Shown piece after piece: positions 6,727-12,984 of a stretch of 12,984 nucleotides of DNA. This stretch comes from Muribaculaceae bacterium. GTDB taxonomy: Bacteria; Bacteroidota; Bacteroidia; Bacteroidales; Muribaculaceae. Where the stretch lies: assembly GCA_029056365.1 (NCBI GenBank), contig JAIDBM010000216.1, positions 1 through 12,984 of the forward strand, written 5' to 3'. How positions within the stretch are numbered: the stretch's first letter is position 1; each line of letters starts with the position of its first letter. The notes beneath the pieces were generated by a model. The model ran no database searches. It was given only the letters and a program-made list of their open reading frames with translations, and was not told where the DNA came from. The translations under genes and the position numbers were made by a program.

Positions 6727-7849
6727 TTACTGTTCGCCTTCCTCTGCGGCGAACTCCATAAGATAAGCCTTGATGAATCCGTCCAGGTCGCCGTCCATCA
6801 CTCCGTTTACATCCGAAGTCTGATAACCGGTGCGGTGATCCTTTACACGGCGGTCATCGAACACATACGAACGAATCTGCGAACCCCACTCTATTTTCAT
6901 CTTTCCGGCCTCTACCTTGGCTTGCTCCTGCAGACGGTGCTGCAGCTCCTTGTCGTAGAGTATCGAGCGCAGCTGACGCAGAGCGTTTTCCTTGTTTTTA
7001 GGCTGATCGCGGGTTTCCGTGTTTTCGATAAGAATTTCCTCTTTCTCACCTGTATACGGGTCGGTGAACTGGTATCGCAGACGCACGCCCGACTCTACCT
7101 TGTTCACATTCTGTCCGCCGGCGCCACCACTGCGGAAAGTGTCCCAGCTCAAAAGCGCCGGTTCCACTTTAACCTCTATGGTGTCGTCGACAAGCGGAGT
7201 CACGAATACCGATGCGAACGATGTCATGCGTTTTCCCTGGGCATTGTATGGCGACACGCGCACCAGACGGTGAACGCCGTTCTCGCTCTTAAGATACCCA
7301 TAGGCGAAATCGCCCTCTACATTTATCGTGCACGACTTTATTCCGGCCTCATCGCCATCGAGTATATTCGCAATCGATGTCTTGTAACCCTGTTTCTCAC
7401 ACCAGCGCAAATACATGCGCATCAGCATCGAAGCCCAGTCCTGACTTTCAGTACCGCCGGCACCCGAGTTGATTTTAAGCACTACGCCGAGTTTATCCTC
7501 CTCGCGCCGCAGCATGTTCCGTAGTTCAAGCGCCTCTATCTTGGCCAGAGCATCGGAATAAAGGGCATCGAGCTCGCTTTCTTCCACAAGCCCCTCTTTA
7601 ATGAACTCATAGGCAGTGCCGAGTTCTTCCACGGCCTGCTCCACTTCATGATAACCCTCGATCCAGTGCTGAAGGTCTTTGATTTTCTTCATTTGTATCT
7701 GGGCTTCCTTGGGATGTTCCCAGAAATCGGGCACATGAGTGCGGAGTTCTTCTTCTTCTACCTGTATTTTCTTGCTGTCGATGTCAAAGATACCTCCTCA
7801 GCGCCAGCTTGCGCTCAAAAGTCTCTTTTAATTGTTCCTGTGTAATCAT
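6727..7849 (-). CDS. prfB: Peptide chain release factor 2, with programmed +1 frameshift
   Basis: RF2 recognises UGA and UAA and releases the finished peptide from the ribosome. Translation starts at the ATG at 7849 (MITQEQLKETFERKLALRR) and reads 21 codons to CTT (7787-7789), then meets an in-frame UGA (7784-7786). At the classic slippery context AGG-AGG-TAT-CTT-TGA-C the ribosome slips +1, skipping the T at 7786, and continues with GAC (7783-7785) for 352 more codons, giving a 373-residue protein. Low RF2 makes the ribosome pause at UGA and frameshift, so the gene regulates itself. Downstream are the RF core domain, the stop-codon anticodon tripeptide as SPY (199-201; most bacteria have SPF) and the catalytic GGQ (244-246, in SGGAGGQNVNKVES). 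A simple open-frame call would start at the GTG at 7734 and lose about 38 residues. Confidence 0.97.
7783..7795 (-). promoter_or_regulatory. prfB frameshift site with AGGAGG stimulator
   Basis: The minus strand reads AGGAGGTATCTTTGAC across about 7783-7798. AGGAGG is a Shine-Dalgarno-like element three bases before the CTT P-site codon. It pushes the ribosome forward while the in-frame UGA waits for release factor. This is the conserved bacterial prfB arrangement with an unusually perfect stimulator. Confidence 0.93.
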
Positions 7850-7880
7850 TATATTTGCTGTATTGTTAGAATTTTGATTG

Positions 7881-7888
7881 CAAATTTA
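7881..7888 (-). promoter_or_regulatory. -7 box of the prfB promoter
   Basis: The minus strand reads TAAATTTG, matching TAnnTTTG and about 32 bases from the prfB ATG at 7849. No clear -33 element is seen. Confidence 0.55.
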
Positions 7889-8033
7889 CGATTTTTCCAC
7901 TGAAAAGCACGCGGCATAGCCATACCATACACCCGTTTTAACTCTTGTTAATACATTTTGCGCAATCGCACAATATTAGTTAAGAAGGCTGCGATTATCA
8001 GCTCCAGATTGTTTCAATATAAAATAAAGGTAG

Positions 8034-8041
8034 TAACTTTG
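8034..8041 (+). promoter_or_regulatory. -7 box of the acyl-CoA synthetase gene
   Basis: TAACTTTG matches TAnnTTTG, with a TTG at 8009-8011 that is 22 bases upstream, slightly long for a -33 element. The predicted leader to the ATG at 8118 is about 70 bases. The rest of the 7889-8033 stretch holds only a weak 7-bp inverted repeat (AATCGCA 7964-7970, TGCGATT 7990-7996). Confidence 0.6.
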
Positions 8042-8117
8042 CCCCGTTTTAACATTCCGATATGTTGTGGAACATATTTTTACTCTATGGCATATCCTTA
8101 TCAAAACGAGAGAAATC

Positions 8118-9923
8118 ATGCATAATTATCTCACAGAACTCCCACGCCGTCAAGCCGTCAAGGACGGTTTTCGCGAGGCTTTCAGCTACACCGACCAAGC
8201 CTCAGGCAAATGGACCTCTTGCAGCTGGAGGGAGTTCGCCCGCAAAGTCGACCTTGTTGCCTGCGCACTCGAAACACTCGACATCGAGCCTTGCGACTCT
8301 GTGGCGATATATTCAGCAAACTCCCCCGAAATACTCATAAGCGACTTTGCATGTTACCGCAACCGCGCCATTCCGGTAAGCCTATACTCCACTTCTTCAC
8401 CATCACAGGTTGAATTTATATTGCGCGACTGCAACGCCCGCATGGTAATGGTAGGAGATGAAAACCAGCTTGAAACAATAAAAGAGGTACGGCACAATTG
8501 TCCGGAACTCAAATATATAGTTAGCTTTTTCAACAAACACGAAAACATCGACGGACTTATGTCGTTCGATGATTTACTGAAACTCGGCCAGGCTACCGAA
8601 CCCAAAGCCATTTCAGTAGTCAACCAACGTTCGGCCGATGCGACACCCAACGACATCGCCACTCTGATATATACATCGGGCACCACCGGCGAACCCAAAG
8701 GAGCAATCCTGAACCACAGCTGCTTCGATGCCGCAATTGAAATACACCTCGAACGGCTTGATATGCTGTCGGAACAAGACACCTCGCTCTGTTTCCTGCC
8801 TCTGAGCCATATTTTTGAAAAAGCATGGACTTATTTCTGTCTGGTAAACCGCATGCGGGTGGCAATCAACCGTAATCCAAAAGAAATCCAGCAGACAATC
8901 AAAGCCATACGTCCTACCTGCATGTGCTCCGTACCCCGATTCTGGGAAAAAGCATACACTGCCATACAGGACAAACTGGCTTCGGCCGGAACAATTCGCA
9001 AAACCTTCATAAACCGTGCCCTTGCAATAGGGCGCCGAAGGAATCTCGATTACATACGCCGCGGCCTGCCGGTTCCGGCATGGCTTGAGGCCCGATACAA
9101 GTTTTACGACAAAAAAGTTCTGTCTACCATACGCCGCGCGATCGGAGTGGACAACGGCAACATTTTTCCTACAGCAGGCGCTCCGCTGTCGCCGAATATC
9201 GTTGAGTTCTTCCACAGCTGCGGAATAAACATACTCATAGGATACGGACTGTCGGAGACCACTGCCACCGTCAGTTGCTTCCCTGACTTTAACTTCGAGA
9301 CCGGAAGCGTAGGCACACCGATGCCCCGGGTTCAGGTGCGTATAGGCGCCGATAACGAAATTCAGGTAAAGGCACCTACCGTGATGCAGGGATATTTCGG
9401 ACGTCCCGAAGCCACTGCGGAAGCATTTACCGACGATGGATGGTTCCGCACAGGCGATGCCGGATATATCGACAGTTCCGGAGCTATAGTGCTCACCGAC
9501 CGCATCAAAGACCTCTTCAAGACATCGAACGGAAAATACATTGCACCACAGGCTCTTGAAAGCCGTCTTGGCGAAGACCGCTATATCGAGCAGGTGGCAG
9601 TGATCGGCGACCGTCGCAAATATGTCACCGCCATCATCATTCCTGCATTCGAAGCCCTGAAAGAATACGCGCGAAAAAAGAAGATTGAATTCCGCAGTAT
9701 CGAGGATCTGATTCAGAACAGCGAGATTATACGAATGCTTCAGGAGCGGATTGACCGGTTGCAGAAAAACTTCGCAAACTTCGAGCGTATCAAAAAATTC
9801 ACTCTTCTTCCAAGGGAATTCAGCATCGAGACAGGTGAACTGACAAATACACTGAAACTGCGTCGCCGGATTATCAACAATCTCTACTCCGACCAGATAG
9901 AGGCCATGTACGCCGCAAGCTGA
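8118..9923 (+). CDS. Long-chain fatty acid-CoA ligase (AMP-forming)
   Basis: This 601-residue enzyme of the ANL adenylate-forming superfamily activates fatty acids with ATP to acyl-AMP and then acyl-CoA, for phospholipid synthesis, recycling or degradation. The signatures in order are the P-loop-like YTSGTTGEPKG (about 185-195), LPLSHIFEKAWTYF with the gate region, the adenine-binding YGLSETT (about 376), GWFRTGDAGYID (about 441, ATP ribose Asp), and DRIKDLFKTSNGKYIAP with the hinge and C-terminal domain (about 460-475). It has no signal peptide or membrane span, so it is cytosolic or peripheral to the inner membrane. The ATG at 8118 fits the family N-terminus (MHNYLTELPRRQAVKDG); the frame is open to a GTG at 8067, but that would sit just after the promoter. 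It is closest to the Bacteroidetes FadD/FAA1-type ligases. Chain-length preference is not readable. Confidence 0.93.
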   Translation: MHNYLTELPRRQAVKDGFREAFSYTDQASGKWTSCSWREFARKVDLVACALETLDIEPCDSVAIYSANSPEILISDFACYRNRAIPVSLYSTSSPSQVEFILRDCNARMVMVGDENQLETIKEVRHNCPELKYIVSFFNKHENIDGLMSFDDLLKLGQATEPKAISVVNQRSADATPNDIATLIYTSGTTGEPKGAILNHSCFDAAIEIHLERLDMLSEQDTSLCFLPLSHIFEKAWTYFCLVNRMRVAINRNPKEIQQTIKAIRPTCMCSVPRFWEKAYTAIQDKLASAGTIRKTFINRALAIGRRRNLDYIRRGLPVPAWLEARYKFYDKKVLSTIRRAIGVDNGNIFPTAGAPLSPNIVEFFHSCGINILIGYGLSETTATVSCFPDFNFETGSVGTPMPRVQVRIGADNEIQVKAPTVMQGYFGRPEATAEAFTDDGWFRTGDAGYIDSSGAIVLTDRIKDLFKTSNGKYIAPQALESRLGEDRYIEQVAVIGDRRKYVTAIIIPAFEALKEYARKKKIEFRSIEDLIQNSEIIRMLQERIDRLQKNFANFERIKKFTLLPREFSIETGELTNTLKLRRRIINNLYSDQIEAMYAAS

Positions 9924-9933
9924 CAGAGTCAGG

Positions 9934-10086
9934 CTCCGAGAACTCTGAGGACTCCGAGAACTCCGAGAACTCTGAGAACTCTGAGAACTCCGAGAACTCC
10001 GAGAACTCCGAGAACTCGGAGAACTCCGAGAACTCTGAGAACTCCGAGAACTCCGAGAACTCCGAGTGCTCTATGATTTCCGAGAA
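9934..10086. repeat. Minisatellite of about 17 nine-bp units, CTC-N-GAG-AA
   Basis: From 9934 to 10068 fifteen 9-base units follow without a gap, then a degenerate unit (10069-10077, CTCTATGAT) and one more copy (10078-10086, TTCCGAGAA) inside the neighbouring gene. The consensus is CTCCGAGAA. Among the first fifteen, the fourth base is C in ten, T in four and G in one, while CTC and GAG are kept throughout. Only the unit at 9943 (GAGGA) and that at 10060 (GAGTG) change the last two bases. CTC and GAG are complementary, so each unit is a small odd palindrome with a variable centre, and any CTC can pair with any GAG. The array fills the gap between convergent genes. Confidence 0.95.
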
Positions 10087-10628
10087 CTCCTATATTCTCT
10101 GCGAGCCGCCGACATCTGCTCTCTGATGCCACCCTGCTTAAGAAAATCAGCTTTCTGGCGTTCAATCAGCCTGAACAGCAGCACATCGGCCTGATGTATA
10201 AGAATTATCGCTATGTTGGCGACAGTCTCTGCCGTCCGCACTTTCACGGCCTCTCTGAAAAAAGCCGAATCATTGTTGTTCGCGCAGATTCGCCGTGTAA
10301 CAATTGCCTTTTCGCTGTTCTTGTCCCAGATTTCAAGATCGCGCACCCTGAGAAAGTCTTCATAGTCAATCAGCAACTCCTGAAGACTTGCCTTGGCAAC
10401 ATTCGTGAGTTTGATTTCTGTCTCTTTCGAGGTAGAACCGGCACTACTTCCTTCGGCAATGTTCTGCTTGCCGCTGCGTGCGGCCTGAATCATCTGATCA
10501 ACGGTTCGATCCCCGCGCTTCAGAAATCTCTGCGCGAAAATATAAGTCACATCATATATAATCTCCGCTACCCGGAATGCCCGAAGCTTGCGATAATAGC
10601 CTTTTTGAGGAATGAACTTGTCGGACAT
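10071..10628 (-). CDS. Four helix bundle protein with suffix domain (S23/IVP-related)
   Basis: This 185-residue soluble protein belongs to the four-helix-bundle family that includes proteins encoded in 23S rRNA intervening sequences and, more distantly, the Avd accessory protein of diversity-generating retroelements. The N-terminal bundle (about 1-105) shows RAFRVAEIIYDVTYIFAQRF, then DQMIQAARSGKQNIAEGSSA, the family's most typical stretch, and KASLQELLIDYEDFLRVR. A C-terminal helical suffix (about 115-175) carries AETVANIAIILIHQADVLLF. The last residues (RSSRKS) are encoded by the edge of the 9-bp repeat array, and the stop TAG is formed by a degenerate repeat unit. It starts 37 bases after the btuB-like stop, with no -7 box or convincing terminator between, so read-through from btuB is possible. 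No reverse transcriptase, template repeat or rRNA gene lies nearby. Its function is unknown. Confidence 0.85.
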   Translation of the reverse strand: MSDKFIPQKGYYRKLRAFRVAEIIYDVTYIFAQRFLKRGDRTVDQMIQAARSGKQNIAEGSSAGSTSKETEIKLTNVAKASLQELLIDYEDFLRVRDLEIWDKNSEKAIVTRRICANNNDSAFFREAVKVRTAETVANIAIILIHQADVLLFRLIERQKADFLKQGGIREQMSAARREYRSSRKS

Positions 10629-10640
10629 CTCCGTAATGCT

Positions 10641-10661
10641 TTTTGTTGAATATCAATAAAA
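10641..10661. repeat. AT-rich inverted repeat between btuB-like and four-helix genes
   Basis: TTTTGTTGA (10641-10649) and TCAATAAAA (10653-10661) pair around a 3-base loop with one G-U or A-C position. It is too AT-rich to be a confident terminator and lacks a GC core. It may weaken read-through from the receptor gene. Confidence 0.3.
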
Positions 10662-10665
10662 CCTC

Positions 10666-12669
10666 TTATATCTCCACAGTTATGTTCACGCGCCAGTTGC
10701 GCTTGGGCATAGGGTAGTTTATAATCACGTCATAGTCCTGGCTGAGCAGATTGTTGACCTCCAGCAAGGCACGCATGCGCACCTTGTTGATGCTGAAATC
10801 GCGGCTCAGCGACAAATCGCTCGTATACCAGGGCTGCGTGTAGTTGTAGCGGATATTCTCCTGCTGGTTATAACGCTCGCCCACATAAATGAAACTGTAG
10901 TTCAATCCCCATTGCCGCCAGGTGAGATTAACCACCGCCGAGCCGCTGTTGCGCGGTATATACGGAATCTGGTGGCGGTAATAGTTGTCGGCAGGGTTTG
11001 TTACATCGATGGCCCGCTGGAAAGTGTACTGAGCACGAAGGGTGACATTGAACTCGCGTAATGGCTGCAGAGAGGCTACAGCCTGGACATCGATGCCGCG
11101 AATCTGCACACGGCCCAGATTCAGCATGGTCCAGCGGAACTGCTGTCCTTTGGGATAGGCCACAATCTTGTCGCGCACTGCATTGTAGTAGACATCGGCA
11201 CTGAAACGGAGATTGTCGAGCAGTCCGCGTGTGTGATGGTCCCACATCACTCCCGCATTGTACTGGGTAACTCGCTCCGGATTAAGCTTGGAATTGCCCA
11301 TATCGGCATAATACAGGTCGTTGAAGGTTGGCATGCGGAACGAACGTTTGTAGAATGCCCTCACGCCCAGTTCGCGGTTATTCAGCAGCGTATACGAGGC
11401 GTACACAGCCGGGGTGAACACCTGTTTCGGCTCGGGAGCCTGCCGATCTGAGAGTCTGTCGTTGATAAAGGTGCCCAGCGCCGAGGCCTGCAGCTTTAAT
11501 CTACCGAGGTCCATCGATCCGGCGGCCGACAGCATGTTGGTGTAGCGGTCGGGCTTGGCAAAGTCGTACATATCGGCGCTGAGCGTGTTCCACATAAAGT
11601 CGTAGCTGAGCGAGAAACGCAGCTGTCGGTTCACCGCATATTCGTTGGCCGACGAGAAATAAAACTCACGCTGTCGGTAGAGATTGTCTATTTTAATCTG
11701 CTTGTCGTCGTTGTTCACATAGTGGGTGCGGTAGAACGAGTATTTGGCCTGATTCAGAGTAGTAACCGCACCGAAATCAGCGGAATACGAGGCCTGTACA
11801 AATGAGTTGTTGTCCCATATCCGCTCGCCGCGTCGCCACACGTTGTTGACAATGGCTCCGGGCACACCGCGCTCGCTGTTGTAGTTGTAGACCTTGGCCC
11901 GCCACTCGCCGTTGCTCAGAGTACCGTTGAGATTGAGTTCGAGTCTGGTGGCGCTGATGTCGCCGTTCTGGCGCACAGCCGTTGTATCGTAGGCTATCTC
12001 GCCTGCCGGATTCACCCGCCTATAGCGGAATTTGTATTTGCCCGACGAGGTAAGATACTCGGCCGACAGCTGGGCGGAGACTCTGGGACTCAGGCGCAGT
12101 TCGAACAGTGCCGAAGGGTTGAGCAGGTCGAATGAACCGAAACGCACTGCTCCGCGAAGATGATATGTTTCGCCGGGTTCGAAATGCGGTGTACGGGTGC
12201 GCATATAGATGGTACCTGCCGATCCGAAGTCGCGTGCGGGCTGCAGAATCTCGCTTTTCTGGCCATTGTGCAGCGAAATCGATTCCATATTGTCGAGAGA
12301 GAACTGCCCCAGATCAATCTGACCGTTCTGTGCGTTTCCGAGTTCTATGCCATCGTACACCACTCCGGTATGGTTGGTGCCCATCGAGCGGATGTTCACA
12401 GTTTTGATACCTCCTACACCACCATAGTCTTTCACCTGCACGCCGGCGAAATAACGCAGGGCATCGGCCACGGAGTTGGAGTTGAGACGCTGAAGTTCAT
12501 CGCCGGAAAGCACCTGTGCCGGTATTATCTCGACATTCGCCCGGCGCCCGGCTACGGTAACCTCAGAAAGCACATAATCAACACTGTCGGCTGGAATGGA
12601 ATCGGCCATCGAGGCCCGGACCGGTGCAGCCGTGGCCACCGTAAACAGAAGTAATGTAGCGAATTTCAC
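10666..12669 (-). CDS. btuB: TonB-dependent outer-membrane cobalamin receptor, BtuB-like
   Basis: This 667-residue outer-membrane protein should import vitamin B12 or related cobamides with energy from TonB-ExbBD. A short signal peptide (MKFATLLLFTVATAAPVRA) is followed by a TonB-box-like EVTVAG (about 36-41). The plug domain runs to about 155 (VLSGDELQRLNSNSVADALR, GVGGIKTVNIRSMGTNHTG, YDGIELGNAQNGQIDL). The remaining residues form a 22-strand barrel, closing with YPMPKRNWRVNITVEI. The B12 assignment rests on the cobalamin riboswitch directly upstream; the plug and barrel alone would only say TonB receptor. The start is the GTG at 12669: no ATG lies in frame upstream before the riboswitch, and the signal peptide begins there. 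BtuC/D/F partners are not in this window. Confidence 0.9.
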   Translation of the reverse strand: MKFATLLLFTVATAAPVRASMADSIPADSVDYVLSEVTVAGRRANVEIIPAQVLSGDELQRLNSNSVADALRYFAGVQVKDYGGVGGIKTVNIRSMGTNHTGVVYDGIELGNAQNGQIDLGQFSLDNMESISLHNGQKSEILQPARDFGSAGTIYMRTRTPHFEPGETYHLRGAVRFGSFDLLNPSALFELRLSPRVSAQLSAEYLTSSGKYKFRYRRVNPAGEIAYDTTAVRQNGDISATRLELNLNGTLSNGEWRAKVYNYNSERGVPGAIVNNVWRRGERIWDNNSFVQASYSADFGAVTTLNQAKYSFYRTHYVNNDDKQIKIDNLYRQREFYFSSANEYAVNRQLRFSLSYDFMWNTLSADMYDFAKPDRYTNMLSAAGSMDLGRLKLQASALGTFINDRLSDRQAPEPKQVFTPAVYASYTLLNNRELGVRAFYKRSFRMPTFNDLYYADMGNSKLNPERVTQYNAGVMWDHHTRGLLDNLRFSADVYYNAVRDKIVAYPKGQQFRWTMLNLGRVQIRGIDVQAVASLQPLREFNVTLRAQYTFQRAIDVTNPADNYYRHQIPYIPRNSGSAVVNLTWRQWGLNYSFIYVGERYNQQENIRYNYTQPWYTSDLSLSRDFSINKVRMRALLEVNNLLSQDYDVIINYPMPKRNWRVNITVEI

Positions 12670-12684
12670 TGTATTGGTTTTTAT

Positions 12685-12700
12685 GCCCGTCCTCGCAGGC
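12685..12700 (-). promoter_or_regulatory. Small hairpin between riboswitch and btuB start
   Basis: GCCTG and CGGGC (one G-U pair) enclose a 6-base loop in the leader RNA, 15 bases before the GTG. There is no U-run after it, so it is not an intrinsic terminator. It may be the L13-type hairpin or part of a translation-control switch; I could not find a clear complement in the aptamer loops by eye. Confidence 0.35.
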
Positions 12701-12712
12701 TAATTAAACGAT

Positions 12713-12855
12713 GAATCATTCCGACAGGTTTTCTGACTTGTTCCATCTGTATTGTACGCGCCTTCTCGGCTTGACCAATGGCATAGCGCACGATGTATGA
12801 ACTCACAGCAGCGGGACTGTGCCGGAATCGCACCGGCTTCCCTCATCGGCGATTC
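12713..12855 (-). ncRNA. Cobalamin riboswitch (B12 aptamer)
   Basis: Read on the minus strand, the conserved blocks appear in order. GGGAAGCCGGTG through CCGGCACAGTCCCGC and TGCTGTGA spans 12803-12842. The GCCATTGG ... GAAGGC core is at 12760-12782. The B12 box AGTCAGAAAACCTGTC (12723-12738) is close to the consensus AGYCMGGARACCTGCC. The closing P1 helix can form from GAATC (12851-12855) with GATTC (12713-12717) and CCGA (12846-12849) with TCGG (12721-12724). The predicted transcription start falls right at the 5' side of P1. Adenosyl- or methylcobalamin binding should turn off the receptor downstream. Confidence 0.95.
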
Positions 12856-12860
12856 TGATA

Positions 12861-12892
12861 CAAAGTTACAAAATTAATCCCGTACAGACAAA
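12861..12892 (-). promoter_or_regulatory. Promoter of the riboswitch-btuB transcript
   Basis: The minus strand reads TTTG (12889-12892), a 20-base spacer and TAACTTTG (12861-12868), a full match to the Bacteroidetes -33/-7 consensus. The start is expected near 12853-12856. Confidence 0.85.
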
Positions 12893-12984
12893 CCAGCCGA
12901 TGCAAGACGCACGGCTCTTTCATTTAAAAAAGTCTTGTGCTTCCGAAAAGCCTGTTATTTTATAGCGGGGAAAGTCTGAATGGG
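12893..12984. other. Right-edge intergenic stretch with no recognised gene
   Basis: I find no coding frame, -7 box or clear terminator here. A 6-base inverted repeat, CAAGAC (12903-12908) and GTCTTG (12932-12937), spans a 23-base loop and is too weak to call. The region is probably upstream DNA of the btuB transcript or of a neighbour outside the window. Confidence 0.5.

Noticed and set aside
6667..7524. Plus-strand open frame of 285 codons opposite prfB
   Set aside because: It is antisense to the GGQ-bearing prfB frame; the hydrophobic stretches are a by-product of reverse reading and there is no promoter or conserved motif.
7735..7849. prfB as a frameshifted pseudogene
   Set aside because: The break is at the exact conserved CTT-TGA-C site with an AGGAGG stimulator, and both segments are intact, so it is programmed frameshifting.
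7964..7996. Inverted repeat AATCGCA/TGCGATT between prfB and the acyl-CoA synthetase
   Set aside because: The arms are seven bases with a 19-base loop and no overlap with a promoter element; this could easily be chance.
9934..10086. CRISPR array
   Set aside because: Units are 9 bases with no spacers, and there are no cas genes.
9929..10165. Minus-strand frame giving a (GVL)n repeat protein
   Set aside because: It is the 9-bp repeat array read in another frame and overlaps the four-helix-bundle gene. There is no initiation context or signal that it is translated.
10071..10628. Diversity-generating retroelement because of the Avd-like four-helix-bundle protein
   Set aside because: There is no reverse transcriptase, no template/variable repeat pair with adenine-biased differences and no variable target gene in the window. 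The repeat variation is C/T/G at one site, not A-directed.
12903..12937. CAAGAC/GTCTTG hairpin at the right edge
   Set aside because: It has a six-base stem and a 23-base loop; there is no supporting context.

Overview
This window looks like chromosomal DNA of a gut-type Bacteroidales, most likely a Muribaculaceae relative. The family-level placement is inference from the mid-range base composition and protein flavour. The order is supported by Bacteroidetes -7 boxes (TAnnTTTG) in front of almost every gene, an AraC regulator and a GH92 mannosidase of Bacteroides style, a 'four helix bundle suffix' protein, and a C-terminal sorting-like tail on a secreted glycan-binding protein. I see no prophage, transposase, CRISPR array, tRNA or rRNA.

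Layout, left to right. Positions 1-225 hold an AT-rich edge and a possible short remnant of a short-chain dehydrogenase. A secreted alpha/beta hydrolase with a Cys nucleophile (226-1308, minus) is divergent from an AraC-type regulator (1455-2366, plus); the 146 bp between them carries both -7 boxes and nested palindromes. Next come two separately transcribed glycan-related genes. One is a non-catalytic exported protein with a starch-binding CBM26-like module, a CHB_HEX_C-like module and a large CBM9/DOMON-like module (2513-4267); its promoter overlaps a perfect 16-bp inverted repeat. A strong terminator separates it from the other, a GH92 alpha-mannosidase (4405-6657). On the minus strand follows prfB (6727-7849), which is split by the classic programmed +1 frameshift and is autoregulated. 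Divergent from it is a long-chain acyl-CoA synthetase (8118-9923).

Convergent to that synthetase is a four-helix-bundle family protein (10071-10628, minus). The gap between the two is filled by a 9-bp tandem repeat array, CTC-N-GAG-AA, whose copies differ mainly at the central N. The array runs into the 3' end of the four-helix-bundle gene. Finally, a BtuB-like TonB-dependent receptor (10666-12669, minus, GTG start) is preceded by a clear cobalamin riboswitch (12713-12855) and a near-consensus TTTG-N20-TAACTTTG promoter. That makes it a B12/cobamide importer repressed by its ligand.

Most of the window is ordinary core and accessory metabolism. The parts that deserve a second look are the structured minisatellite fused to the four-helix-bundle gene (a family that includes the DGR accessory protein Avd and rRNA intervening-sequence proteins), the large palindrome on the promoter of the binding-protein gene, and the strong AGGAGG stimulator of prfB frameshifting in a lineage that otherwise makes little use of Shine-Dalgarno pairing.
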